A stretch of DNA of 64,000 bases from Verrucomicrobiota bacterium (GCA_027623315.1 JAQBYD010000008.1:1-64000); one strand, 5' to 3'; counted from the first letter of the stretch, positions 18,503-29,100 are shown. Program-made: numbers and translations. The notes: a model not told the origin generated them from the sequence alone.

Positions 18503-19495
18503 ATGAAGAATGCAGTACGCGTTGTAGGAATCGTCATGGCCTTGTGGGTCGCGCAATCCGCGCGCGCCCAGCAGCTCGAGTTCGAGGGACTGCTTGATGA
18601 GGCCGATCAGGTCACCGAGTCCGACGAGATGAGCGGTGGAGATCTCAAAGAGTTCAAGGTCGTCACCGACGACGACATCACGAACGTCGAAATCGGCGAC
18701 CTCTACAAGAACAACACGAGTTACTTCAAGGTGACCGACATCAAGTCCAAGGCGGCGGACGGCGGGACCTTTATCGTGCAGCGCACGGCGGGCCTGCAGG
18801 ACCCGATGCGCTACTGGACGCGTGTATCCGGGATCGGACCCGGCACGGTCGTCGGGCGCGAGACGCTGTTCGACCGCTTTGTGAACGGCGGACCGTTGAT
18901 GTATCCGATTGCCCTGCTGCTGCTGGCCGTGATCGTGATCGCCGTCAATAGCGGCCTGGTCTATCGGCGGGACAAGCAGTACCCGGACGGGTTTGTCGAG
19001 GAGGCCTCGCAGGCGATCGCGAGTGTGGACGTGACGCGACTGGAAGGGCTCGCCCACGGGCAGGGCGGGCTGCTTGCCGCGCTCTGCCGCCGCATGGTGG
19101 TTAACTTCGAGGAGTCGACCGAGGATGATATCCGGATCCGTTGCGAGGCCGAGGCGCGTAAGCAGATCGGATTTCTGCGCATGCCGTTGCGCGGGCTGAC
19201 CTTTATCTCGGCCGTGGCGCCCTTGCTGGGACTGCTCGGAACCGTGATGGGTATGATTGCCTGTTTCGACAGCCTGGCCAGTGACGCGGCCAGCGCCGGC
19301 AAGGCGCAGGCGATGGCGTCAGGCATCAAGGTGGCCCTGCTGACCACGGCGTTCGGCCTCTGCGTAGCCGTCCCGGCACTGTTCGTGTTCTTTGTCTACA
19401 ACCTTAAGCTGAATGTGATCATTGCGGATTGCGAGAGCGCGGCCATGGAGTTCGTGCACGCGTTGGCCAAGGGCAAACGTCAGAAGGAGGCATAA
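18503..19495 (+). CDS. MotA/TolQ/ExbB proton-channel protein with N-terminal periplasmic domain
   Basis: A 330-residue channel subunit that would use the proton gradient, with ExbD, to drive an envelope partner. A good ribosome binding site (aggagg) precedes the ATG. Residues 1-23 form a signal sequence ending ARAQ. An extra acidic domain of about 100 residues follows, then the first membrane helix (PIALLLLAVIVIAVNSGLVY). The conserved ExbB core has helix 2 (GLTFISAVAPLLGLLGTVMGMI) and helix 3 (ALLTTAFGLCVAVPALFVFF). The usual ExbB is about 240 residues, so the N-terminal domain is an addition. ExbD starts one base after its stop. Function by family is firm; the partner is inferred to be the toroid protein downstream. 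Confidence 0.88.
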   Translation: MKNAVRVVGIVMALWVAQSARAQQLEFEGLLDEADQVTESDEMSGGDLKEFKVVTDDDITNVEIGDLYKNNTSYFKVTDIKSKAADGGTFIVQRTAGLQDPMRYWTRVSGIGPGTVVGRETLFDRFVNGGPLMYPIALLLLAVIVIAVNSGLVYRRDKQYPDGFVEEASQAIASVDVTRLEGLAHGQGGLLAALCRRMVVNFEESTEDDIRIRCEAEARKQIGFLRMPLRGLTFISAVAPLLGLLGTVMGMIACFDSLASDAASAGKAQAMASGIKVALLTTAFGLCVAVPALFVFFVYNLKLNVIIADCESAAMEFVHALAKGKRQKEA

Positions 19496-19496
19496 G

Positions 19497-19931
19497 ATGA
19501 ATTTTCAAGACGTCGACGACGACGACAGCATGAAGGTTAATCTCGATCCGATGATCGATTGTGTCTTCCTGTTGATCATCTTCTTCCTGGCCACGACATC
19601 ATTCATCAAGATCGAGCAGGACTTGACGATCGACCTGCCAAAGCAGAGCCGCGAGATCAAGGTTAAGAAGCCTCCGGTGCGCCCGATCGTGGTGAACGTG
19701 AACTACCAGCCGGGCGGAAAGACCACGTATCACGTGGAGAACGAGCAGATGTCGCTCGCCGCGCTAACCGTCAACTTGAGCCGCGCACGCGTACGCAACA
19801 AGGATCAGGCCGTTGTGATTCGTGGGGATCGACGGGTCAAGTGGGAGCACGTCGCCGCGGTGATGAGTTGTTCCGCGCAGGCCGGAATCTCCAAGGTGTC
19901 GGCCACCGTCGAGATTGATGAGAAGGGGTGA
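19497..19931 (+). CDS. ExbD/TolR family biopolymer transport protein
   Basis: A 144-residue partner of the ExbB just upstream. It has a short acidic cytoplasmic start (MNFQDVDDDDS), then one membrane helix with the conserved proton-carrying Asp (LDPMIDCVFLLIIFF). A periplasmic ExbD domain follows, ending in VSATVEIDEKG. The ribosome binding site is the aaggagg inside the end of exbB. The longer track ORF is an artefact of an upstream start. Confidence 0.9.
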   Translation: MNFQDVDDDDSMKVNLDPMIDCVFLLIIFFLATTSFIKIEQDLTIDLPKQSREIKVKKPPVRPIVVNVNYQPGGKTTYHVENEQMSLAALTVNLSRARVRNKDQAVVIRGDRRVKWEHVAAVMSCSAQAGISKVSATVEIDEKG

Positions 19932-19983
19932 GCGTGAACGGAGCCGTGAGTAACAGGTATTCAGTTGGATGGTTCGCACGGGA

Positions 19984-20024
19984 GCCCTCACCCCGGCCCT
20001 CTCCCGGAGGGCCGGGGTGAGGGC
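19984..20024 (+). repeat. Perfect palindrome (REP-like / hairpin)
   Basis: Two perfect 18-base arms (gccctcaccccggccctc and its complement) flank a five-base loop. No T-run follows (ttaata), so this looks more like a REP-type dispersed palindrome or mRNA-protecting hairpin than an intrinsic terminator. It sits between exbD and the toroid gene and may tune their relative expression. Confidence 0.75.
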
Positions 20025-20046
20025 TTAATACGTCTTCCACCGTTCA

Positions 20047-21744
20047 ATGAGTAAACCACCGTCCAATAAGAAGTCGCAGCGCACGGAGCCGCGGGTTGAG
20101 ATTATCAATCCGCGTGCCGTGGTGGTCGGGCTCGCGTTCTTTGTCGCGGTCGTGATCCTTGCCGCGTTCTGGAAGATGGCGGCGCAGCGCAAGGCCAAGA
20201 AGGAGTTGCAGGAGTTCGAATTCACGCTCGAGGAGCCCGTGGTTGAGAAATTCGAGTTGCGCGATCCCATGCGCGACATCCTGCAGGAGAAGCAGGAGGA
20301 TCTCGAGGCCGTCGAGGTGGATGAGCGGCCCGACATTCATATGTCCGTCGTCCCGACCGATATCGATGTCTTCGAGGAGGTCGTGCAGACAAGGCAGATC
20401 GATATCGAAGTTCCCGAATTGCAGGTAGAGACGACCGAAATCGACCTCGATGCACCGGAGGAGATTATCGAGGTCTCCGAGACGATCGCGTTTGCCGTGA
20501 ATCCGATTGCGACTGAGACGCAGGACGCGGCTGAGCTTTTCAAGTACAAGGAGCCCAACCCGGCGACGAAGCCGCAGATGTACTTCGCGAACATGGCACC
20601 ACGTCCGAGCCGGGCGTTGACCGTTCTGCCACAGACGTTCGGGGACCAGGAGGCTCCGTCGATGGGCGATCTCGGGCCGATCAGCATCAATCTCTTCGGC
20701 GCGGGTGATTTTCTCAGGACGATGACGCGGGAGGGAGGCATCCACGCCCGCTCCTCGGTGGATTCGGCGCTGCAATGGCTGGCCGTGCATCAGGAATCGT
20801 ACGGCGTATGGGATCCCGGCGAGTACGAGGGCAACGAGGGCCACAAGGTTGGCGTCACCGGCTACGCCCTGATGGCCTTTCTTGGCGGCGGCCATACCGC
20901 TCGCAAAGGGGCGTACCGGCGAAACGTCTTGCGCGGCCTTGATGCCTTGATGAAGCTGCAGAAGGGCGACGGCATGCTCGATCACAATATGTACAGCCAC
21001 TGCATTGCCAGCATTGCGCTCTGCGAGGCGTATGGTCGAGCAAGGGACGAGCGGGTCGGGCGGGCGGCGCGCAAGGCGATTCTCTTTCTAGAGCGCGCAC
21101 AGAACCGCGACGGCGGGTGGCGTTACACACCGAACTCCGTGAGCAGTGACATGTCGGTGAGCGGGTGGGGCGTGCAGGCGCTCAAAACGGCCAAGCTTGC
21201 GCAGATCGATGTCGACAACTCCGTCTATGCCCGCTCTCTGGTCTACGTTGACGCATTGACCGATAAGGGCGGGGGCAAGGGAACGACGGGTGGCGTTGCG
21301 TACACCTTCAGCCCTGATCAGCAGTATGGTCCCGGAAGTGCCGCCTTGACGCCGGCCGGAATGATCGTAAGGCAATTCACGGGTAAGGGCGTGAAGTCCG
21401 AAGTGCTCTCGAATGCCGCCAACCTGGTGCGCGGTAACCCACCCAGTTGGCGGGAAAAGAACTTCTACACGTGGTATTATGCGACGTACGCGATGCATAA
21501 TATGGGTGGCGAGCATCGAATCTGGTGGAATCGCAGGATTCGAGACGTTTTGCTCCAGAATCAGAGCCGGGATGGAGAGAACGCCGGGAGTTGGGATCCT
21601 GTCGGGGACGCCCACGGCGACTCGGGCGGGCGAATCTACACCACGGCGCTGGGCGCGCTCTGCCTGGAGGTGTACTACCGGTATTCCGAGGCTCTCAACA
21701 GCTTTGGGGTCGCACCGGACATCGATGACCTGTTTCTCCAGTAA
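20047..21744 (+). CDS. Membrane-anchored toroid (terpene-cyclase/prenyltransferase-fold) protein
   Basis: A 565-residue protein in the position where TonB would follow ExbB/ExbD. A short basic cytoplasmic stretch precedes one membrane helix (VVVGLAFFVAVVILAAFW, residues 25-42). An acidic periplasmic linker rich in Glu and Val covers about 55-160. From about 235 to the end are repeats of the squalene-cyclase/prenyltransferase type, for example SALQWLAVHQESYGVWDPGE, AILFLERAQNRDGGWRYTP and the late GSWDP segment. No DXDD cyclase acid motif is seen, so enzyme activity is doubtful. I infer a binding or effector domain moved by the ExbB/ExbD channel. Similar toroid proteins are common in planctomycetes and relatives. 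The fold is confident, the role inferred. Confidence 0.75.
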   Translation: MSKPPSNKKSQRTEPRVEIINPRAVVVGLAFFVAVVILAAFWKMAAQRKAKKELQEFEFTLEEPVVEKFELRDPMRDILQEKQEDLEAVEVDERPDIHMSVVPTDIDVFEEVVQTRQIDIEVPELQVETTEIDLDAPEEIIEVSETIAFAVNPIATETQDAAELFKYKEPNPATKPQMYFANMAPRPSRALTVLPQTFGDQEAPSMGDLGPISINLFGAGDFLRTMTREGGIHARSSVDSALQWLAVHQESYGVWDPGEYEGNEGHKVGVTGYALMAFLGGGHTARKGAYRRNVLRGLDALMKLQKGDGMLDHNMYSHCIASIALCEAYGRARDERVGRAARKAILFLERAQNRDGGWRYTPNSVSSDMSVSGWGVQALKTAKLAQIDVDNSVYARSLVYVDALTDKGGGKGTTGGVAYTFSPDQQYGPGSAALTPAGMIVRQFTGKGVKSEVLSNAANLVRGNPPSWREKNFYTWYYATYAMHNMGGEHRIWWNRRIRDVLLQNQSRDGENAGSWDPVGDAHGDSGGRIYTTALGALCLEVYYRYSEALNSFGVAPDIDDLFLQ

Positions 21745-21960
21745 AGCATGCATACTTTTGTGCACATTTTTGGCTTTCAGTGCTCGACACAGAGCGCAAT
21801 GTTCGTGTAAGAATGCCCGTTTCATTAGGAGTAATAGATCTATCGGTTCAATTTCATATCGGGTGGCACACTACGTGCAGTAGGGGAGTTTCAACGCGGC
21901 GAGGGATCTGGGACAGGGCCCCGGATTCATTTGGATGCTGCTCGACGGATCTACAGTTTA
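21745..21960. other. Intergenic gap between toroid and TPR genes
   Basis: This gap has lower GC than its surroundings and a 10-base palindrome, atagatctat (21834-21843). A weak hairpin of tgca words just after the toroid stop is followed by attttt and could be a poor terminator. A promoter for the next TPR gene may lie here. No coding sequence is supported. Confidence 0.3.
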
Positions 21961-23748
21961 ATGAAATCTATAACTCGAGACCTCGTATCCCGACGGATCG
22001 GTGCCATCTGTGTGCTTATCGCGATGTTGGGCGGCGGCGCCGCTGCGCACACCGTCAACCTCACCGAAAAAGACTGGGCCAAGCTGGAGACATTCGAGGC
22101 GCACAGCCTCTCCAGGGCCGACACGTTCCATGCACAGCAAAAGTGGCGCGAAGCCGTGGCGGATTACGATTCCTTCATCGCCGAGTTTCCGGCGTCGTAC
22201 GCCATTCCGTACGCGCTCCTGAAGAAAGGGTTTTCGCTGGAAGCAGACGACAAGCGATTTAAAGCGATCGAAGCGTATACCGAGGTGCTGGACTACTTCC
22301 CCGACAACATCGCCTTTGCCGCGCCGGCTCTCTTTTTCATCGGGAACTGCCATCACAGTAACGGCGAGATGGAGAAGGCCTTGCTGAGGTGGTCCGAGAT
22401 GGCGGATGACGAGGACTACTCTCAGCATCCACTGGCGGCCTATGCGATCAATTCACTGGCCGACAACCTGATGAAACTGGGGCGTGTGGCCGACGCGGTG
22501 AGGTATTACACGCAAGTCGCCGTCGACTTCAAGTCCAAGAATCGAGCGGCCCGTATCGCCGCCATGCCGCACGTCATCACGTTTCACATTCGCACCCAGA
22601 GGAGTGAACCTGAGCTACAGAAGTTCTACCGCAACGTCTCCACTTTCCATCACGACCCCCACGTCGTCCCGAAGGATTTGTCCAACGACCGCACCTATTG
22701 GAGCCAGATTCTCTCCGCGGTCGAAAGCCGTTCCGGGTTCAGTGCAGAGGACCGTGCGAAGGGTAAGCACAAAACGTACCTCGAGTATTGGACCAAGCTG
22801 CTCGACGGCAAGTGGATGGACGATGATGACTTCCAGAAGCACATTATAGATCTGTGGTATAACGCTCGCGAAGACCGCGTGGCCTGGCACCAGCGGCTCA
22901 ACCGTCAATTCGATCAGTACCAGAAGCCGGGTGACTTTGATCGCATCACGAAATGGATCATCTGGAACCTCGGGTTCAAGGAGGAGGTAGAGCGCTATTA
23001 TGCCAAGTACAATTTCGAAAAGATGAGCAATGCGCAGATCATCCAGGTGATTTTCGTCTTCTACTCGCACGACGTGGAATTGGCGCGCAACCTGATCGGC
23101 AAACTCAAATTCGACCTCATGTCCGACGGGGAGATCGCCGCTTTCGCGCGCAGCTTGTGGGGCAAGGATGACTCGATGGTCGAGCGGGTCTGCTCCAACA
23201 TCCGGGATCTCGATTACGGTAGGATGGAGGTCCTCTACTTCTTTCACCGTCGCCACGCATACCTGACCGACAACCAGCACAAACGGGCCATTCCTCTGGC
23301 CATCGAGATGACCATGGTCGATAAGTACGCCAAGGAAGCCTGGTTCCTGAAGGCTCAGATCCACCAATTTCGGGGGCAGTGGGAGGAGGCCATCGCGTCG
23401 TATGAGCAGACCGACGATCCGATACGCACGGTCTGGCTGATCGTGGATTGTTTCATGGCCTGGCAGAAACCGAAGCGCGCGATAAATCAGCTCTCGGAGA
23501 TTGAAAATTTCTTTCAGAAGCACTCGGACTGGGGCCCGCGTGCGGCGTTGGCGATCGCCCATGTCTACGGTGGTATGGGCCAGCGCAAGGCGCAGGTCTC
23601 CGGCCTGAGGCGCGTGTTGAAACAGTACCCGCATTCCGGCCAGTCCAGCGCGGCGCACGTCGAACTGGAGAGCATGGGCGAAAGCATCAAGGACAAGGGC
23701 GAAGACGAGCAGATTGTGCAAACAGGTGGCGGTGTAGATGCGCAGTAG
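21961..23748 (+). CDS. Secreted TPR-repeat protein
   Basis: A 595-residue exported repeat protein. The start is the ATG at 21961, which gives a clean signal peptide (MKSITRDLVSRRIGAICVLIAMLGGGAAA); the track start ten codons earlier adds nothing. TPR-like units include KWREAVADYDSFIAEFPASY, RFKAIEAYTEVLDYFPD, GRVADAVRYYTQVAVDF and a terminal QVSGLRRVLKQYPHSGQS. The middle third is less repetitive and rich in aromatic and charged residues (RTYWSQILSAVESRSG). No enzyme motif is visible. It belongs to the same envelope run. Confidence 0.72.
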   Translation: MKSITRDLVSRRIGAICVLIAMLGGGAAAHTVNLTEKDWAKLETFEAHSLSRADTFHAQQKWREAVADYDSFIAEFPASYAIPYALLKKGFSLEADDKRFKAIEAYTEVLDYFPDNIAFAAPALFFIGNCHHSNGEMEKALLRWSEMADDEDYSQHPLAAYAINSLADNLMKLGRVADAVRYYTQVAVDFKSKNRAARIAAMPHVITFHIRTQRSEPELQKFYRNVSTFHHDPHVVPKDLSNDRTYWSQILSAVESRSGFSAEDRAKGKHKTYLEYWTKLLDGKWMDDDDFQKHIIDLWYNAREDRVAWHQRLNRQFDQYQKPGDFDRITKWIIWNLGFKEEVERYYAKYNFEKMSNAQIIQVIFVFYSHDVELARNLIGKLKFDLMSDGEIAAFARSLWGKDDSMVERVCSNIRDLDYGRMEVLYFFHRRHAYLTDNQHKRAIPLAIEMTMVDKYAKEAWFLKAQIHQFRGQWEEAIASYEQTDDPIRTVWLIVDCFMAWQKPKRAINQLSEIENFFQKHSDWGPRAALAIAHVYGGMGQRKAQVSGLRRVLKQYPHSGQSSAAHVELESMGESIKDKGEDEQIVQTGGGVDAQ

Positions 23749-23817
23749 CGTTTGTCGTTGCCCGCGTCAGCAGGCCACGGCAAACGGGCGAAAACGAAAA
23801 AGAGAAGGATGAATCAA

Positions 23818-26142
23818 ATGAAGCACTATTCAATCAGACCAGGCGTCGCGATGCTACTCATCGCAGCGATGTGTGCAGCGGGTTTGACGACAACGATCAC
23901 CCCCGCCTTCGGTGCGCGTGAAGTCAAGGGCGACCGCGCGGTCGAGTTAGCGGCGCGCCGTCTGCTCAACCGTGCGCAGGAACTACTCGAGGCCGGCGAG
24001 TCCGAGCGCGGGGTCAAGATGCTTGAAACCGTCATTCAGCAGCACCCCGACAGTGAATCCTGGTACGTCGCATACCTCATGCTTGCCCAGCATTACGAGA
24101 AGGAGCAGGAGTACCCGAAAGCCGTGGACGCGGCGCGCAACCTGCTCAAGTTGAAGGAGAAGGATGAGGAACTTGGGGCCGACGCCAAGGATATCTATCT
24201 CGAAGGTCTGTACATCACGGGCATGTGTAACTTCCACATGCGTGACTACGGCGCCGCGTTCGCCAAGCTACGCCAGATCACGAGCAAGTACCCCAACACG
24301 CTCTGGGCCAACCAGGCGTACTATTACATTGGCATGTCGCACTTTGCGCAGTCGCATTGGAGCAAGGCGATCAAGGCGCTTGGTCTTGTCGGGACCTTCA
24401 TCGACCCCACCAGCCCGGAGATCGAGTTTGCGGAGGCTGGCCGCCGCTTCTACGTCAAGGTCGAGGATGCGGATCTGCCGATTCTCGAACGGCAGGGCAA
24501 GGCTCTTGAAATCTACGCCAGGACGGAGGGCGGAGACGAGGAGAAGCTGATCTGTTCGCCGCTTGCCGGGAAGTCAGAGTTTTACCTCGGCTCGATGGGG
24601 ACCGAGTCCACGCCGATCGTGCCGAACGATGGCATTCTTCAGATCGTCGGCGGAGATATCGTCTACGCCAAGTACCTGGACGATAACAACCAGGCCGGGC
24701 AAAAGGACGTGCCCAAGGAGAAACTCGTTAAGATCGTTTCCAGCGCGTCGCTGAACTTCACGTTGGCCACCTTCGAGGGCAAGACCGCTTCGGCATTCCT
24801 GGCCCAGCCGATTTATCTCAAGCTTCGTGACCTGGACCTGGATCGCTCGGCCCAGATCGATAATGTGCGCGTATCCGTGCTGTCTCGCTACCGATCGGAG
24901 AGCATCGAGGAGTCCGACGTTTCGGACGGGGATGCGAGCGGGCAAGGCGATGTCGTCGACCTGGTCGACCTGTTGCGCGAGGAGGAGACACGCACGTTCG
25001 TCGTGCGCGACGAAGTGAGCGTCGATCTCGTCGAGACCGCGCCGCGCAGCGGCATATTTGTTGGAGACGTCATGGTCAACAACGCGGCGGCGGCAGGATC
25101 TGCGCCCAACTCGGGCGATGGCAAACTCGGCGCGCAACTTGGCGATGAGTTGATTGCCTCCTACACCGATGAGCTTCATATCCGCGGCGATGTCCCCGAG
25201 GAGATTACGGCGAAGACCGTCGTGTACGGCGAGATCGGGGCCGGCCCGGTTATCAATCAGAACGTCGTGAGCGACGCATTCGTGAGATCCAAGAAGGATC
25301 TGATCGAGGCCGAGGCTTACCTCGAACTCGCGCGCATCTTCGGAAGTATGGGCTTGCGCGACGGCGCCGACGAAAAGGGCGACTCCGGACTGGAGCGCGT
25401 CGACTTTACGCTGAGCAGTCCCTCGCTTGCGGGCAGCCCGCTGCGTCACCAGGCGTTCCGCCTCAAGTGGAATCTTTACCTGGCACAGGACGATCTCGCG
25501 AGGGCGATGGCGACGTGCCGGGTCTTCAATTCCCTCTACCCCGAGTCGCCGCTCGTCGACCAGGCCCTGATGGGCATTGCCAAGGTCCTGCGCGAGCGCG
25601 ATGAACTCGAGGAGGCAATCGGGGTCTTCCAGCAGGTGCTGGGGCTTCCGAACGCGTACTCGAAACCCGAGGCCCAGTTCCTGATCGCGGAGATCTACGA
25701 AGGGCAGGCCGACGACGCCGACACCATAGAGGAGGGCGAGGGCGCTCGAGCGCGCGAGGCCGCCGTGAGGGCGTACAAGGCATGCGCAAAGAACTATCCG
25801 GAGAGTCCCTACGCGGGCCGTGCGCTCGGCAAAGTCATCGACTATCACATCCAGGCCAGGGACTACGTGGTTGCCGACGACCTGATCGAGCAGGTTTTCC
25901 TCGACTACGAGGACGAGGACTTTTTGGACTCGATGCTCCTGAAATGGGTCATCGTCGCGTATCGCATGGGTAACCTGGAGAAGGCGCAGTCCAAGTGCCA
26001 GCAGCTTGTTTTTGAATACCCCGACAGCGAGCACGCCAAGCAGGCGCAGGTGATTCTGGACAAGATCGATAAGAAGTTGAAACGCGACGAGGCACCGGCC
26101 CCCGAGGCCGACGCCAACGACACGGCAAAGAACAGTGGATGA
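23818..26142 (+). CDS. Secreted TPR protein with internal beta-repeat modules
   Basis: A 774-residue exported protein. An agaagg motif nine bases upstream favours the ATG at 23818, which begins a signal peptide (KHYSIRPGVAMLLIAAMCAAG, then PAFG). Residues 35-215 are TPR-like. About 250-480 contain two beta-rich modules with the pattern VRVSVLSRY, then VDLVETAPRSGIFVGDVMV, then a GDELIASYTD-type end. The same module recurs in the giant protein downstream. Residues 500-750 return to TPR (ARAMATCRVFNSLYPESPL, GNLEKAQSKCQQLVFEYPDS). The C-terminus is charged. The stop lies near the start of the next gene without a spacer, so the two genes are co-transcribed and probably cooperate. Confidence 0.72.
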   Translation: MKHYSIRPGVAMLLIAAMCAAGLTTTITPAFGAREVKGDRAVELAARRLLNRAQELLEAGESERGVKMLETVIQQHPDSESWYVAYLMLAQHYEKEQEYPKAVDAARNLLKLKEKDEELGADAKDIYLEGLYITGMCNFHMRDYGAAFAKLRQITSKYPNTLWANQAYYYIGMSHFAQSHWSKAIKALGLVGTFIDPTSPEIEFAEAGRRFYVKVEDADLPILERQGKALEIYARTEGGDEEKLICSPLAGKSEFYLGSMGTESTPIVPNDGILQIVGGDIVYAKYLDDNNQAGQKDVPKEKLVKIVSSASLNFTLATFEGKTASAFLAQPIYLKLRDLDLDRSAQIDNVRVSVLSRYRSESIEESDVSDGDASGQGDVVDLVDLLREEETRTFVVRDEVSVDLVETAPRSGIFVGDVMVNNAAAAGSAPNSGDGKLGAQLGDELIASYTDELHIRGDVPEEITAKTVVYGEIGAGPVINQNVVSDAFVRSKKDLIEAEAYLELARIFGSMGLRDGADEKGDSGLERVDFTLSSPSLAGSPLRHQAFRLKWNLYLAQDDLARAMATCRVFNSLYPESPLVDQALMGIAKVLRERDELEEAIGVFQQVLGLPNAYSKPEAQFLIAEIYEGQADDADTIEEGEGARAREAAVRAYKACAKNYPESPYAGRALGKVIDYHIQARDYVVADDLIEQVFLDYEDEDFLDSMLLKWVIVAYRMGNLEKAQSKCQQLVFEYPDSEHAKQAQVILDKIDKKLKRDEAPAPEADANDTAKNSG

Positions 26143-26152
26143 CAGGGAGATC

Positions 26153-29100
26153 ATGGAACCGATGAGAACATGCACAATGAATATTCGAATGACCCACACG
26201 ATCATCGCGGGCTGCTGTGGCCTCTTGTTGACCGCCGCAACGCTTAGCGCGCAGGTGGAAATACCGGACGAGCGGAACGATGTTTTCGACGAGCTCTCGA
26301 TGCGCATTCAGCAGAGCGCGAATATGGCAACCGAGAGCGAAGTGCTCCGCTTGCTGGATCTCGGGCAGGAACTCGGTCGGAACTTCGCCGCGAGCCTCGC
26401 CCTCAAGACGTACCTGCGCCGGCAGACGGACGTGTCCCCGCGCCTGCTGCGTCGCGCAATCGACAGTGCGGTTCTGTCGGCGGATTACCCGGCCCTGGTG
26501 GCGCGATGCAAAGCGTTTCTGAGCGATGCGACTCCCGGCGCCGAAGCCTCCGAGGTGGCCGGCCTCCTGCTGATGGTGCAGATCGACTACCGCCGCACCT
26601 ATGACGACGCCTACAACGTGATGCTCAGCTACGGTGGTAAGTTTCGTCAGCATCGGTCCGTCGCCAAGTACGACCAGTGGTTTCTTTCGCGTGCGCGAGT
26701 CACGGCGGACCATGCCGGCGCGGCCACGCACCTCGCGGTAATCTTCGCCGAGAAACAACCGCTCGAGCGCGAGCGGCTTTTGTACTGGGATGATCTGGAC
26801 TGGCTGATCGGGGAGCTCAAATATCAGAATGCCGACCGTTTCGTTGCCGCCGCTTCTGCGCGGCGACTGGCCGGACTGATCCGCTCGGATCCGGGTCGCG
26901 CGCTGCGTTTAGGCTTCTTCGCGGAGAATCTGGCGTTCTACGCGGGAAGCACCGGTAAGGAGCAGGAAAAACTCGTCGACGAGTTCAAGACGGTCGCGCA
27001 GGCCGCCATGGCGTACGTCGCTCACAAACCGACCAGCGAGACGCTTGGACACGTCGTCGACTCCTTTTCCGATGGCGATCCCAATCGCGGCTGGCGCGAT
27101 GGGCTCGCCACCCAGAAACGGGACTTCTACGTGGCCGCCTTCAGTCGTCTGCCCGTTGACGAGCAGAAGAAGCAGCTCGCATGGAAGATGCCGGGCAGGA
27201 ATGAGTTCATGCCGGCTTACGTCGCCACGCCGGATCAGTGGGCTGCCCTTGCCCGCCAGCACCCCGAGGCATTTCGTGGTAGCGACGCCGGATCGAAGGC
27301 GCTGCTCAGCCGCAGCCCGGATCCGCAGGTCTACAAGCAACAGGCGCAGCTCCTCGCGGGCGTGCCATCGCGTGAGGCCGCCATCATCAACTCCATGGGC
27401 GCCGGCGATTCCCTGGACGCACTCTTCGCGCACCTGGTCCAGAATGAATCATGGCACCTGCCGCTCGCGGAGGTGAACAAAATTGCAACAACCGAGATCT
27501 GGCCCCGTTTTGAGGCCTATCCGCGCGATGAGCAGAACGAACTTCCTCTCGATGCGCTCGGCAAAGCGATGGCGACGCTTGGCGAGAAATTCGTAGCGAC
27601 GTCGCCCATGGCATTGGACCCCGACACCGCCCGGACCTACATCGTCTATGCCTGGCGGCATAGCGGCGAGCACGGGGACGACAAGTCCCAGGTGGCGCGC
27701 CACCTCGCATCGCTCAACTGGGTTCCGTACGACGCCAAGACGCGTGAATCGATCTTCGCACCCGCGATCGCCGAATTCACAGCCTGGAGTGAGCGCGTCC
27801 GGACGATGGGCACGGACAGCGGTACTCGCCTGCAGGCGGCCCAGACGGCACTGGACAAGTTGCGCCAACAGCTCGCGGCCCTCAACCAGCAGCAGGAGCA
27901 GACCCGCCAGGTCATCGTGCAGAATACGCAGGCCAAGGCGGCGACCGATCCCAAGGAAGCCGACAAACTGAAGCAGATCGACCAGGCCCTGGAGCAGGCC
28001 CAGGCACGCACTGCCGATCTCGCTAAGCAGGTCACCGAGCTCGATAAGACGGTCAAGAAGGGCGAAGCGGAGGTCGCGAAAGACGCGAAGATCTCGACCG
28101 ACAGCACGACCTGGCTGGACGGGCTCAGCGCACTCGACCAGGCGTTTCGAGCGGCATCGGCACTGACGCTCGACGTGCGAGCGCAGGGCCCGAATCCCTT
28201 GTGCGAGCAGCTTGCCCGCGTGGAGGTCGCGCGTTTGAAGAATAACCGCGATGCGTTTCTCGCGGCGGCTCGACAGGTCTATCCAATGATCAAGGCGTAC
28301 CGCGAGCAGAAATTGCCGGGAGGGCTTGGCGCCTTGCAGTCGATTCTTCGCCCTTCGGCGGCGATGGATATTTCCGACTTTCACGTCGAGGTGCTGACCC
28401 CGGAGCTAGCCGCCTGGCAGCCCACCGGTGGACCCGCCAGCGAGCGACTGAAGGCGCTCGTGCACACGATCGTGACCAGTAAGCCCGGCTGGGGCTGGGG
28501 TGCATTTCCGGCCCGGGATCACGACCAGGTCGTGAAGCTGAACGACCTGTTCGCCAAAACGCTGATGGCGCAGATGGACAAGGGCCAGTTCTCCGGAGAT
28601 CTTTTCCAGTACATACTTGCGACGCGGCACGGAAGCGGCTGGAACGACAAGGAGCGCAACAGTGATGTCATCGAGCGCATGATCACCGAAAAAACGCTTC
28701 TCAAGTCCGAATACCGCTACGCCGGCAAAACGGCGGCGACGTCGATGATGTCGCTGCTACACAACCAATTCCCGGAACTGAACAAGAAGTACCCGTACAA
28801 CACCTCTTTCGATGATCTCTACGTCGAGGAAGTCACCAAAACGCGGGTGTTGGATGACACGTACCGGGCACTGGGCGGATCGGACTCCCAATTCAAAGTC
28901 CGAAACGTCACGGCGACAATCATGCAGGACTACGCTACGCCTGCGGTGCCATACGGTGCGACACCGGCCGTCTACGGCCTGGGCGAATTCTGGACTTTGC
29001 AGTCGTATGCGATGAGCGCCCAGCCGGCCGCGCGCGATGCGATGCTGACCAGCCTCGACGCGGCGTACGGTAAAACCCGGTTCGATACCTACGCCTTGGG

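Noticed and set aside
20047-21744. True squalene-hopene cyclase
   Set aside because: The repeat fold fits, but no DXDD acid motif is visible, and the membrane anchor with acidic linker and exbBD context point to another role.
22615-23721. 368-codon minus-strand ORF
   Set aside because: Antisense to the 595-residue TPR gene; no ribosome binding site or motif.
24574-26307. 577-codon minus-strand ORF
   Set aside because: Antisense shadow of the 774-residue TPR protein; no start signal and no recognisable motif.
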